The notes under the pieces: generated by a model
Seen by the model: the letters and a program-made list of their open reading frames with translations, nothing else
Told to the model about the DNA's origin: nothing
The model's database searches: none
Source of the DNA: Candidatus Peregrinibacteria bacterium
Lineage (GTDB): Bacteria; Patescibacteriota; Gracilibacteria; UM-FILTER-43-11
DNA: 64,000 nucleotides
Direction of reading: 5' to 3'
Assembly: GCA_016932505.1 (NCBI GenBank)
Contig: JAFGCT010000033.1
Location: 33,585 to 97,584, forward strand
Program-made: the position numbers and the translations under genes
Shown: positions 1 through 8,584 of the stretch, piece by piece
Layout of the letters: every line of letters begins with the position of its first letter
Numbering within the stretch: position 1 is the stretch's first letter

Positions 1-577
1 CCTCATTTTGTTCGTAAGAAATAATATTCGTAAAACTAATCATTAAGCCCATATCAAGCAGTTTTTCTGCCTCAACTTTATTACCGCTAAAGCAATGAAC
101 CACTCCATTATTAAAATTCTCCCGTTCCAGTATCTGAATCATATCTATAAACGCCTGCTCATTTTCTCCAGGATTTTTACCGCCTCTGCAATGAATAATT
201 GCAGGCTTATTCAATTGTTTTGAAATATTAAGCTGTCCAATAAAATACTCAGCCTGCAATTTGTGCTCTGATGTATCATGATAATAATCCAGACCAATCT
301 CTCCTATCGCAACAATTTTCTGCTCATTTTTTGCGTATTCAAATACCTTTTCCAGCTCATGTTCAATGTTTCCAGAAAGTTGGGTCGGATGAATGCCTAC
401 TGTCGTCCAGATAAAGTCATATTCATCAGATATAGGTAGGCACTCGCCCACTTCATCCAATGTACAGGAAACAGTAATTAATTTTTCGATATTTGCATTT
501 TTTGCACGTTCAATTACTGCTGGTATATCAGTTTTTTTAATATGACTTAAATGACAATGAGTATCAATTAAATGCAT
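1..577 (-). CDS. tatD: TatD family metal-dependent hydrolase (3' end outside window)
   Basis: About 192 residues are visible from the ATG at 577. The N-terminus reads MHLIDTHCHLSH, giving the H-x-H metal pair of the TatD/amidohydrolase fold. Further in are GIHPTQ, the metal-binding Glu in GEIGLDYYHD, the His in IIHCRGG and the His in VVHCFSG, all standard TatD positions. The family are Mg-dependent 3'-5' exonucleases or related phosphodiesterases acting in the cytoplasm. The ATG shares one base with the stop codon of the upstream gene (TAATG), so the two are probably translationally coupled. The C-terminal third lies beyond position 1. Confidence 0.9.
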   Translation of the reverse strand, partial: MHLIDTHCHLSHIKKTDIPAVIERAKNANIEKLITVSCTLDEVGECLPISDEYDFIWTTVGIHPTQLSGNIEHELEKVFEYAKNEQKIVAIGEIGLDYYHDTSEHKLQAEYFIGQLNISKQLNKPAIIHCRGGKNPGENEQAFIDMIQILERENFNNGVVHCFSGNKVEAEKLLDMGLMISFTNIISYEQNE

Positions 578-1722
578 TAAATTAATTTCTTTTTAATAAG
601 CGAGTTATGTAACTCATAGCAAGTTATTATTACTGCTCCAAGTGCTATTAATATTGCAACAAATTTAGCCAGCCAACCTACTATAGGGATTACAATTAAT
701 AGGGAATAAATCAGTGCGCCTAATGCAAATCCACCATAAAGCCTTCCAAAACCTTTCTTTTCTTTCACTTTAATTAACTGCCATCCTATTATCATAGAAG
801 CGAAAACTTTTCCGAGCATAAGAAGGATAATCCACGATAGAAGTGTAATAAATGCTAGAGGAAGTCCAATAACAGTAACAAATAATATTAATACGGAAAT
901 TGGAACAATTATTAAAGCTAGTAAACCAATACCAAGGCTCTTGAAAGGAGATTTATATGCTGTTTTAGTTACAGAAATCGAATAAGTTCGATACATCAAT
1001 AGTATTACTAGTCCAAGTAGCAAACTTGCAAGAAGACTAAATATAGAATATCCAGCAAGAATGCCACCAGCCATCCACTTTGCATTTTTAACTGTAGCCT
1101 CTCTTTTAATTTGATTAAATATTACTCCGCCCTCAACAACCCCTTCTTCAATTTTTGCTTCTTTGGTGCTTCTGTATTCCAAACTTCCTTTAATTTTTGC
1201 ATTAGGTCCGAATGTAATTTTTTCGGCATTGAATATCTTAACATTGCCGATTACTTCTCCATTAATGTTGATATTGCCACCAGCTCCTACAATGTTTCCA
1301 TTTACACCTCCGTCCAAAAATACATTGCCTCCTCCAAAAATCAAATCACCACCAACAAAACTGGTATCTGATAAATTAACATTTCCTGCTCCAACAAATA
1401 AATCATCTTTAATAATAGAGTTAATTACAATGTTTCCGCCACCTACTCTCATATCATCACCAACTTCTCCATTAATCACCATATCACCACCACCTACAGT
1501 TAAATCTTGTGAAACATTTGAATTAATTAAAATTCTTCCTCCACCTAACATAAGGTCACCGTTAATATTTTCACTAACCCTAACAGTACCGCCAGCTATG
1601 TAGGCGTCTTCATTTATTTCCTCATCAACAAAAACTTCTTCACCAGCTTTAAAAGAAGCTGCCGAAGTTATTGATGGAAAAACCAACAAAGAGAAAAGTA
1701 AAATAAGTACAAATTTTTTCAT
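577..1722 (-). CDS. Bactofilin-like (polymer-forming) repeat protein with C-terminal membrane domain
   Basis: The reading frame is open from 1770, but the ATG at 1722 is preferred because it directly begins a signal peptide (MKKFVLILLFSLLVF...SAAS). Residues about 25-190 are a series of short glycine-rich repeats of the type VGGGxxxINGxVxxD, as in bactofilin/polymer-forming beta-solenoids. About five hydrophobic segments fill the C-terminal half. The solenoid is therefore probably outside the membrane. The family often organises the envelope, but the precise role is unknown. The stop overlaps the tatD start by one base. It follows the GyrI-like gene by about 25 bp, so the three genes probably form an operon. 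Confidence 0.7.
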   Translation of the reverse strand: MKKFVLILLFSLLVFPSITSAASFKAGEEVFVDEEINEDAYIAGGTVRVSENINGDLMLGGGRILINSNVSQDLTVGGGDMVINGEVGDDMRVGGGNIVINSIIKDDLFVGAGNVNLSDTSFVGGDLIFGGGNVFLDGGVNGNIVGAGGNININGEVIGNVKIFNAEKITFGPNAKIKGSLEYRSTKEAKIEEGVVEGGVIFNQIKREATVKNAKWMAGGILAGYSIFSLLASLLLGLVILLMYRTYSISVTKTAYKSPFKSLGIGLLALIIVPISVLILFVTVIGLPLAFITLLSWIILLMLGKVFASMIIGWQLIKVKEKKGFGRLYGGFALGALIYSLLIVIPIVGWLAKFVAILIALGAVIITCYELHNSLIKKKLI

Positions 1723-1747
1723 TTTAATCAGTTGGTTAATAATAAAA

Positions 1748-2287
1748 TTATTTAATAATTGGAAATGCATATAATATTACCCCTTTGTCATAATCGTATA
1801 TTTCATAAGCAGGGGCATTCTTATAACCTTTCATATCCATATAATCAGAAAGAGCTGGGTAAGCTTTTTTGACCCCTATAATAATGGAAAGCATATTTTT
1901 CAAAGGAAACTCCACAGTTACAGCGTTAAATTTATCAACGGTCATTATTTTGTGCTTAAGACCTCTTCCATCAATTTGAAAAGCCTGTTCTTCTGAAACA
2001 ATCGCTCCGACTCTGCTCTTTAAATTTTCTTTCATAACCACTTCTGGGTCATCGTAATAAATTCCAAGCCCTTGTGAGGTTTCAACGCCATTTAAAAGTA
2101 GATTGTCATTTATTTCATCAAAAACAGGACCGGTCTTTGCATAATCACCTACAAAATCTTCATAAGCAAATATATATGGTCCAACCTCTTTTTCAACTAC
2201 ATTAATATCACCAAAAAGGCCCATATAACCCAAAAAACCAATTGCTAATAAAATAATAAATACAATGATTGATATTATTTTTCTCAT
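1748..2287 (-). CDS. Membrane-anchored GyrI-like (small-molecule-binding) domain protein
   Basis: The start is set at the ATG at 2287, which begins MRKIISIIVF and a single N-terminal transmembrane segment; the frame is open nine codons further up. The rest reads like the GyrI/AraC effector-binding fold: VGPYIFAYEDFVGDY, then GLGIYYDDPE and RVGAIV, then the second half with VEFPLKNMLS and YEIYD near the end. This domain binds small amphipathic ligands in transcription regulators, but no DNA-binding part is present here. A membrane-tethered sensor or binding protein is an inference. It is the first gene of a probable operon with the bactofilin-like gene and tatD. Confidence 0.6.
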   Translation of the reverse strand: MRKIISIIVFIILLAIGFLGYMGLFGDINVVEKEVGPYIFAYEDFVGDYAKTGPVFDEINDNLLLNGVETSQGLGIYYDDPEVVMKENLKSRVGAIVSEEQAFQIDGRGLKHKIMTVDKFNAVTVEFPLKNMLSIIIGVKKAYPALSDYMDMKGYKNAPAYEIYDYDKGVILYAFPIIK

Positions 2288-2382
2288 TAATTTTAATTTA
2301 ATTAATACAAGCAATCAGAGTATATCAAAAAATCGAAATAAAATCGCTATTCTTAAATCGTTAATTAAAAAAATTTTTGTAG

Positions 2383-2467
2383 TGGTGCCCAGGAAAGGAC
2401 TTGAACCTTCACGCCGCAAGGCACTGGTTCCTAAGACCAGCGTGTATACCAATTTCACCACCTGGGC
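2383..2467 (-). tRNA. tRNA-Leu (anticodon UAG)
   Basis: On the minus strand the acceptor arms GCCCAGG and CCTGGGC pair over 7 bp. They are followed by an A discriminator and an encoded CCA (2383-2385). The D arm reads TGGTGAAATTGGTA, typical of tRNA-Leu. The anticodon stem CTGGT/ACCAG encloses the loop CTTAGGA with anticodon TAG, decoding CUA and probably other CUN codons. A long variable arm (TGCCTTGCGGCGT) is present, as expected for a class II tRNA, and the T arm contains GGTTCAAGTCC. All standard parts are intact. Confidence 0.95.
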
Positions 2468-2515
2468 ACACTAAAGAGCACAGACATTTTATTTGAGTAA
2501 TCAATTTGATGCAAG

Positions 2516-3013
2516 CTAAATTTTCTCAACTTCATTTTGTGAGGTCAAGATATCAAGAGTTATATCGTTTTCATCTAGGTAATCTGTAAATAAAACACCA
2601 TCTAAATGATCGATTTCATGCTGAAGCTCAACTGCTTCAAACCCGTTGAATTTCATTACTATTTTTTGATTCTTGGTGTTAAAGAATTCAACAGTAACCT
2701 CCTTTGACCTTCGTACCTTACCCCATTCGCCTGGTAAGCTTAAACATCCCTCTTCACTTACAGCTGTCGCATCTGAAAAAGCGACAATTTTAGGATTTAT
2801 TAGGTGAAGGAACTTTTTATTGTCTAATGTAATAATTACAATTCTTTCATTAATACCAACTTGCGGTGCGGCCAGCCCTACTCCTTTAGATACAATCATT
2901 GTTTCTTCCATATCTTTTATCAGCTTCACAGTCTTTTTGGTGATTTCACGAACATTGTCCGATTTTTTTCGAAGTATTGGATTATCCCTGCCTGTTTCAA
3001 TTTGTAGAATCAT
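2516..3013 (-). CDS. def: Peptide deformylase
   Basis: 165 residues, a normal length for the family. It removes the N-formyl group from nascent proteins in the cytoplasm. All three motifs are present: GVGLAAPQVG at 44-53, EGCLSLP at 88-94 and HEIDHLDG at 132-139. These supply metal ligands Cys90, His132 and His136 and catalytic Glu133. It lies 39 bp downstream of prfB on the same strand, so the two translation genes are probably co-transcribed. The start gives MILQIETGRDNPILRKKS, which matches the usual N-terminus. Confidence 0.96.
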   Translation of the reverse strand: MILQIETGRDNPILRKKSDNVREITKKTVKLIKDMEETMIVSKGVGLAAPQVGINERIVIITLDNKKFLHLINPKIVAFSDATAVSEEGCLSLPGEWGKVRRSKEVTVEFFNTKNQKIVMKFNGFEAVELQHEIDHLDGVLFTDYLDENDITLDILTSQNEVEKI

Positions 3014-3052
3014 AGATTTGAGAGCAAGTGTAAGTAAATAGAGCAGATATAA

Positions 3053-4151
3053 TTATACACTCTTACTCTTACTCTTGTCACTCGAACTTAGTAAATAGGC
3101 CTCAATAAACATATCTAAATCTCCATCCATTACTTCTTGTACCTGACTGGTTTCGGCATTTGTTCTGTGGTCTTTTACCATAGTATATGGCTGAAATACA
3201 TATGATCTTATCTGATTACCCCATGCGGCCTCCTTATATCCTCCTTTTAAGTCAGATATCTGCTCCTTTTTTTCCTCAATCAATCTCTGGGTAAGTCGTC
3301 CACGAAGCACATTCATAGCCTGCGCTCTGTTTTGTATCTGACTGCGCTCACTTTGACATGTAACAACCAAGCCTGTTGGAATATGAGTGATTCTTACTGC
3401 GGAGTCCGTAGTGTTTACATGCTGTCCGCCTGCACCACTGGATCTATAAGTATCAATTCGTAAATCTTTTTCATCTATTTCAATATTGTCATCTTCCGGA
3501 ATTACTGGTAGTACCTCTACTAAAGCAAAGGAGGTTTGTCTTAAATTTTTAGCATTAAAAGGTGATAATCGCACTAATCTATGAGTGCCATGTTCCGCCT
3601 TTAAAAAGCCGTATGCCATTATTCCACTAATTTCTATTGTAGCACTTTTTATTCCAGCTTCTTCTCCAATATTTTTATCGGTTACATTCACTTTCCACCC
3701 TTTTTTTTCAAAATATCTTAAATACATTCTAAGTAACATTTCCGCCCAGTCCTGAGCCTCAACTCCTCCTGTACCGGATGAAATTACCATAATGGCATCA
3801 TTTTTATCATATTTTCCACCTAAAACGAGTTCCACATGAGCTTTCTGAAAAATGCTTTGTAGATTTTTGTAATCTTTTTCAAGCTCCGATAACTCTTCTT
3901 TTTTACTTTGGTCTATCATATCGAGTAGCTCATCAAGGTCTTCTGACTTTTGTTTAATTTCTTTCCATTTATTATTAAAGTCACTCCAGTACTTTAACTC
4001 TTTTAAAATTACCTCAGCTTTTTTTGGGTTATCCCAAAGGTCAGAGGCGGTACTTTTCTCTTCTGCATTTTTGATTTTTTTATCTAGTTCAAGTCCGTCA
4101 AACGTATCGAAGGTCCTTCTGAATTTTATCTATAAGTTCTTTAATATCCAT
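3053..4151 (-). CDS. prfB: Peptide chain release factor 2, joined by +1 frameshift at codon 18 (UGA)
   Basis: The ATG at 4151 is preceded by AAGGA and opens 17 codons (M D I K E L I D K I Q K D L R Y V). Then comes UGA (4100-4098). Skipping one base continues without interruption as DGLELDKKIKNAEEKSTASDLWDNP, the expected RF2 N-terminus, into the long downstream frame. Later landmarks are the codon-recognition SPF (LSPFNAKN) and the catalytic GGQ (SGAGGQHVN). Total length is 1099 nt (3x366+1), or about 365 residues. This is the classic autoregulatory RF2 frameshift: low RF2 lets UGA stall and the ribosome slips. The slip site here is GTTTGAC rather than the common CTTTGAC. An AGAAGG sequence lies further upstream than the usual stimulatory Shine-Dalgarno site. 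Confidence 0.93.
4098..4103 (-). promoter_or_regulatory. prfB programmed +1 frameshift site (GTT TGA C)
   Basis: The last zero-frame codon GTT is followed by TGA, and the +1 frame resumes at GAC. In the +1 frame there is a TAG about ten codons upstream and no ATG, GTG or TTG between that TAG and the shift point, so full-length RF2 cannot be made by internal initiation. Further in-frame TGA and TAA codons follow shortly in the zero frame. This rules out simple UGA read-through or UGA reassignment. Confidence 0.85.
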
Positions 4152-4223
4152 TGTGTCCTTCGTGGTTATTTTGTAACAAACGTATTTTTACCATTATTTT
4201 AACAGCAATGCAAATTAACATCA

Positions 4224-4252
4224 TTGACTTTTTGCTCAGGAAATGATAAAAT
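4224..4252 (+). promoter_or_regulatory. Promoter of the type IV pilus operon
   Basis: TTGACT (4224-4229), a 17-bp spacer and TAAAAT (4247-4252) lie 26 bp before the first pilus gene. This is a close match to a housekeeping sigma-70-type promoter. Confidence 0.65.
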
Positions 4253-4277
4253 AATGAGATAAATAAAACAAATAACC

Positions 4278-6233
4278 ATGTCAGAAAACAACGAAAACAA
4301 TAAAGACAAAATAAAACAGCTTGAAAAAGACTTAAAATCAGCTTTTAAAGAAGAAAGTTTTGATGCTGTGTCTAAGCTTATTGAAGAGGTCAAAGCAATT
4401 GATCCTGAAAATAGGTTTGCCATAAAAATTATGGAAAAATTGGAAAAGGCCAAGTCTGATGCTAAGAAAAAGGAAAATGCTGAGAAAATCAAACAGTATC
4501 AAGAAATGATAAAAAAGATGTTCAAGGAAGGTAATTTGGAAAATGTTCGAAAATTATCAGGTGAATTAAAGGAATTTGATGAAAAATCAGCAGAAAAATG
4601 GGTTCAGCAAGTTGATAAAATTGAAGCGGACGTAAAAAGAAAACAAAATGCAGAACAGATAAAATCTATTTCAAGTGATATTAAAACCGCTTTTAAAGAA
4701 GGAAACTTTAGTCAGGTTGAAAAATTCTGTGCTAAGTTAAAAGAGCTTGATCCGGAGGACAAGACATCCGATAAATGGCTTGAGGCGGTAAAAAAAGCAA
4801 AAAGTGCCGAGTTAAGAAAGGTAAACGCGGAAAAAATCAAAGAGCTCGAGACTCAAATTAAAGGTTCTTTTAAAGAAGGAAACTTTAGTCAGGTTGAAAA
4901 ATTATGTACTCAGTTAAAAGAGCTAGACCCTGAGGATAAAACTTCTGAAACATGGCTTAGTAAAGTTGAGAAATCAAAAAACGCTGAATCAAGAAAAGCC
5001 AACGCGGAAAAAATCAAAGAACTTGAAACTCAAATTAAAGATGCTTTTAAAGAAGAGCGGTATGATATTGCAAAGAAATCTATTCAGGAGCTAGTTGAAT
5101 TGGATTCAGAAAGTTCTCTTGCAGAAAAATTCATGAAGAAGATTGCAAAAGCAACAGGAGAAGAGGTTGTTTTAAAAAGTGCTGAGCAGGTACAGCCTGT
5201 TTCACAAGACATTCCAGTATCAAAAACAACACCTGATACAGAACCTGTGCAGAGCGCAGAGGTAAATACCGAAAGTGCATTAGCAGTTGAAAATAAGCAG
5301 GAAGAGACAGTACAAGAACCAGTTCAGGCTACAGAGGAAACCGCTAGTCAAACAAATGTTTTTGCTCCAGTTACTCCAGTTATTCCAGAAGCTAAGGGGC
5401 AGGCTGAACCTGAACCTGTTACTCAAAAAAGCGACGAACAAGCTGAAAGTAAAGGTAATGTATTCACCAGAATGTTTAAAGGAAAAGAGGAGTTAGAGAG
5501 CTCATCAAAATCAATCATAGATACAATAGTTGAAAAATCAGATAAAAATGAGAAAAAAGAAGATGTTGCTGAAGAAAAAACAAAAAAAGGAGAGGGGATA
5601 ATGTTTTTGAAATTTTCAAAGGCTTTTATGCAATTCTCAATTGCATTTGTAGTTTTAAGCGCTGGGTTTTTCTATGTTGAGAATATCGATATAAATAACA
5701 CAGTTCTTGGACTTTTTAATATTGAGGAGAACAACGCCAGCAGGCTCCATGCCGCAAGCACACTGCTTGAAGAAAAGAAAAGCGAAGAAGCTGAACTTAC
5801 AAAAGAAAATAATAATTATCAGCAGGGGTATAGCAATAGATACGAAGAAACAATAAATAAAATTATAGAAAACCGTCTTAACTGGCCGGATATACTAGCT
5901 AAAATTAATGAAGTTGCTGACTATATATATGAAAGAAATGAGATTTCTCAGTATATAAAATTCAACAATTTTTCTTTTGATGCGGAAAAAAGAACGGTAA
6001 CAGTTGGTGGCTCTCTTAGTGATCCGCTTGGCAAAAACCTTACAAAAATGATCGAGCTAGAAGAAGCATTCAGATATTATCCAAAGGATAGAACAAACCC
6101 AGATGACAAAACTGAACCGTATTTCAAGGAATTTAAAGAATTCAACTCTTTAAGTAAGTCTTTGGATAAAAAGACAGGAAAATACACATCAAATTTTCAG
6201 CTTTCTTTTGAGCTTAATCCCTCAAGTGAGTAA
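4278..6233 (+). CDS. PilN-like type IV pilus protein with five cytosolic helical repeats
   Basis: 651 residues. Residues about 10-300 are five tandem helical repeats of about 58 residues, each with a KIKQLExxIKxAFKEGNFxxVEKL...ELDPE core. They are TPR-like in look and very rich in Lys and Glu. Repeats 3 and 4 are nearly identical even at the DNA level (around 4695 and 4874), so they duplicated recently. An acidic, Pro/Gln/Glu-rich linker follows (about 300-435). A single transmembrane segment (about 445-468) leads to a periplasm-side domain of about 180 residues. Position directly before a PilO-like gene, PilB and PilC, and the one-TM topology, point to the PilN role in the assembly platform. 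The repeat extension is unusual and may replace PilM contacts (inference). Confidence 0.65.
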   Translation: MSENNENNKDKIKQLEKDLKSAFKEESFDAVSKLIEEVKAIDPENRFAIKIMEKLEKAKSDAKKKENAEKIKQYQEMIKKMFKEGNLENVRKLSGELKEFDEKSAEKWVQQVDKIEADVKRKQNAEQIKSISSDIKTAFKEGNFSQVEKFCAKLKELDPEDKTSDKWLEAVKKAKSAELRKVNAEKIKELETQIKGSFKEGNFSQVEKLCTQLKELDPEDKTSETWLSKVEKSKNAESRKANAEKIKELETQIKDAFKEERYDIAKKSIQELVELDSESSLAEKFMKKIAKATGEEVVLKSAEQVQPVSQDIPVSKTTPDTEPVQSAEVNTESALAVENKQEETVQEPVQATEETASQTNVFAPVTPVIPEAKGQAEPEPVTQKSDEQAESKGNVFTRMFKGKEELESSSKSIIDTIVEKSDKNEKKEDVAEEKTKKGEGIMFLKFSKAFMQFSIAFVVLSAGFFYVENIDINNTVLGLFNIEENNASRLHAASTLLEEKKSEEAELTKENNNYQQGYSNRYEETINKIIENRLNWPDILAKINEVADYIYERNEISQYIKFNNFSFDAEKRTVTVGGSLSDPLGKNLTKMIELEEAFRYYPKDRTNPDDKTEPYFKEFKEFNSLSKSLDKKTGKYTSNFQLSFELNPSSE

Positions 6234-6262
6234 TAAAAAATAAATAATAAAATTATAAGGTT

Positions 6263-6964
6263 ATGGTAACACTTAATACAACAGCTACAAATCAAATCAA
6301 AAATATATTCAAAAGGCCCATTGCAGGTGCAAATGCAATGCAGGAAAAACGTTATGAGGAAAAACGAAAAAAGAATATGAATATGGGTTATATTTATCTA
6401 GTTTTATCTGCGGTAATCCTAATTGCTTATTCTATTCTATTTTTATATCCTCAGTTGAATATATATATGAAGGCTTCAGTTAATTTGGACGAAATAAATG
6501 AAGAGATAATGAATTACGATAATGTAATTTTACCTAGCCTTGAAGAGGCAAATACTTTGCATAAATCAGCATATGAAGATGAATACAAAGAAGTTGAAGA
6601 TGCTCTTTCGATTGTATTCCCCGAAGACATAGACAAGCTCGGAATAGTATCAAGACTTGAAAATTTTGCTACTTCCATTAATGCAAAAAATCCTCCTTTT
6701 GAATTTAATTCAATGACCTTTGGTAATCCTGAGGTTGTAAATGGATATACAATCCTTCCTATATCAACAACTATTTCATCAAGTAAAACAAACTTTGATC
6801 GTTTTATACAGCTTATTAACTTGTCTGGATACATAAAAAGCGAAATCCCTATTCGTTTAATGGAAATTTCAAATGTAAGTATTAGATATAAAGGTATTGA
6901 TGAAAAAACGGGTGAAGACAAAGGGGTGGATTTTACCGTTAAATTAAATGCTTTCTCAAGATAA
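6263..6964 (+). CDS. PilO-like type IV pilus assembly protein
   Basis: 233 residues. A short basic cytosolic N-terminus is followed by one transmembrane segment (about 42-64, MGYIYLVLSAVILIAYSILF) and then a coiled-coil stretch and an alpha/beta domain, the PilO arrangement. It sits 29 bp after the PilN-like gene and 32 bp before the PilB-type ATPase. PilN and PilO form a heterodimer linking the inner membrane platform to the rest of the machine. Sequence similarity is weak to the eye, so the call rests mainly on topology and context. Confidence 0.65.
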   Translation: MVTLNTTATNQIKNIFKRPIAGANAMQEKRYEEKRKKNMNMGYIYLVLSAVILIAYSILFLYPQLNIYMKASVNLDEINEEIMNYDNVILPSLEEANTLHKSAYEDEYKEVEDALSIVFPEDIDKLGIVSRLENFATSINAKNPPFEFNSMTFGNPEVVNGYTILPISTTISSSKTNFDRFIQLINLSGYIKSEIPIRLMEISNVSIRYKGIDEKTGEDKGVDFTVKLNAFSR

Positions 6965-6996
6965 TAACCAGATAATTATATAAATATTAACCCGAT

Positions 6997-8478
6997 ATGC
7001 TAGAAGAAGACACTTTACAATCATCATCAGGTACGGCAGTAATTGAACCGTCTGCAGAAGACGGTGAAAATGTCGAATCTACTCAGGGAATAAAAGGTTC
7101 TCCGGTTAGGGAGTTAGCTACGGCTACTTCTGTGGATACAGATCAGATTGAACCTTCACAAGGTACTGAACAGGTTACACCGCCACCAGTTGTAGTAGAT
7201 GCCACCCCTAAAACTCCTGCACCAGCAGCACAAATAGGTGACAATTCAAATGGTCAGGACCAACAAAAACTTCAAGATGCGATTATTGCGGGTAATATTC
7301 CACAAATAGTTTTATATGCAATTAGTAGTGCTCTTCATATGGGAGCGTCTGATGTTCATATTGAACCCGAAGAAAAAACTATTCGTTTAAGATTTAGAGT
7401 AGATGGTGTACTAAGACATATAATAGAGTATCCGGTAAATATTCATCCCGCAGTTATCTCTCGTGTAAAAATCATGTCTAATCTTAAAATTGATGAACAA
7501 CGTATTCCTCAAGATGGACGAACGCAAGTGACAACTGAAGATAATCGTGCAATCGACCTTCGTGTTTCCAGCCTTCCTACTGTTAATGGTGAAAAGATTG
7601 TTATGCGTTTGCAAGACAAGACAAAATCAATCCCTGATCTTCCAGACCTTGGTTTGGATGGAACTATGCTGGAAAAAATGGAAAGATTCACGAAATTGGC
7701 AAATGGAATTATATTGGTTACAGGTCCTACAGGTAGTGGTAAAACAAATACTTTGTATTCAACTCTCCATCGTCTTAATCAGGTGGGGGTAAATATTATG
7801 ACATTTGAGGATCCGGTCGAGTATCAAATGGACGGACTTAACCAAAGTCAGGTACATCCAGAAATCAAATACGACTTTGCAATGGGGCTAAGAACTGCCC
7901 TTCGTCAAGATCCGGATATTATAATGGTGGGGGAAATTCGTGATGAAGAAACAATTGAAATCGCTATACGTGCAGCCCTTACAGGTCACTTGGTGCTTTC
8001 TACAATACATACAAATAGTGCAGTAGGTACTCTTACTCGTATTACAGATATGGGTGTAAAGCCTTTCCTAATTACATCTTCTATTCGTGGTATTATTTCT
8101 CAGCGACTTGTAAGAAAAATTTGTGAGAATTGTAAGGAAGAATACACTCCGGAAAAACCAGTAGCAGATGAAATTCTAAAAGAATTAGAGGATATTAGCG
8201 AAAAAGATATTGATCCAAAGCTAGTTCAGGGGATGAAATTATATAAAGGAAAAGGGTGTGAGGTTTGCAATAACCTTGGTTACAAAGGTCGAGCCGGTGT
8301 TTTTGAAATATTAGAAATGGATAGAGGTGTTGCGGAACTCGTACTTAAAAACGCTCCAGATGACCAAATGATGGAAGCCGCAAAGAAAGGCGGAATGATT
8401 ACATTAAAACAAGATGGCTTTATTAAAGCATTAAAAGGAATTACTTCAATTGAAGAGGTATTCCGAATTGTACAATAA
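6997..8478 (+). CDS. pilB: Type IV pilus extension ATPase (PilB/GspE)
   Basis: 493 residues. It powers pilin polymerisation from the cytosolic side of the membrane. Residues 1-90 are low complexity (Thr/Pro/Glu-rich) in place of the usual GspE N-terminal domain. The ATPase core has Walker A GPTGSGKT (243-250), an Asp box around EDPVEY (271-276), Walker B DIIMVGEIRDEE (307-318) and the His box HLVLSTIHTN (331-340). The tetracysteine zinc site typical of PilB is intact: CENC (376, 379) and CEVC (421, 424). No PilT retraction ATPase, PilD or PilM is visible in the window. Confidence 0.93.
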   Translation: MLEEDTLQSSSGTAVIEPSAEDGENVESTQGIKGSPVRELATATSVDTDQIEPSQGTEQVTPPPVVVDATPKTPAPAAQIGDNSNGQDQQKLQDAIIAGNIPQIVLYAISSALHMGASDVHIEPEEKTIRLRFRVDGVLRHIIEYPVNIHPAVISRVKIMSNLKIDEQRIPQDGRTQVTTEDNRAIDLRVSSLPTVNGEKIVMRLQDKTKSIPDLPDLGLDGTMLEKMERFTKLANGIILVTGPTGSGKTNTLYSTLHRLNQVGVNIMTFEDPVEYQMDGLNQSQVHPEIKYDFAMGLRTALRQDPDIIMVGEIRDEETIEIAIRAALTGHLVLSTIHTNSAVGTLTRITDMGVKPFLITSSIRGIISQRLVRKICENCKEEYTPEKPVADEILKELEDISEKDIDPKLVQGMKLYKGKGCEVCNNLGYKGRAGVFEILEMDRGVAELVLKNAPDDQMMEAAKKGGMITLKQDGFIKALKGITSIEEVFRIVQ

Positions 8479-8483
8479 CCCAA

Positions 8484-8584
8484 ATAGAAGATCGGATAGA
8501 TAATCGAATAGAGGCTCGAATAAATATGAGCGCATCAATTTGATCTCCAATTCGATCCTCAATAAGATAATCAATACGAAAAAT
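8484..8584. repeat. Iterated-unit hairpin between pilB and pilC
   Basis: The left part is built of variants of a unit such as ATCGAATAGA/CTCGAATA, and the right part of complementary variants (CTCCAATTCGATCCTC, CAATACGA). Together they make a long imperfect inverted repeat inside the operon. It could reduce read-through into pilC or protect upstream mRNA. It belongs to the same class as the elements at 25246-25349 and 42912-43045. Confidence 0.6.

Noticed and set aside
3053..4151. UGA read as Gly (Gracilibacteria/Absconditabacteria code) to explain the in-frame UGA in prfB
   Set aside because: Further TGA and TAA codons follow at once in the same frame, the +1 frame gives a perfect RF2 sequence, and other genes do not contain internal UGA.
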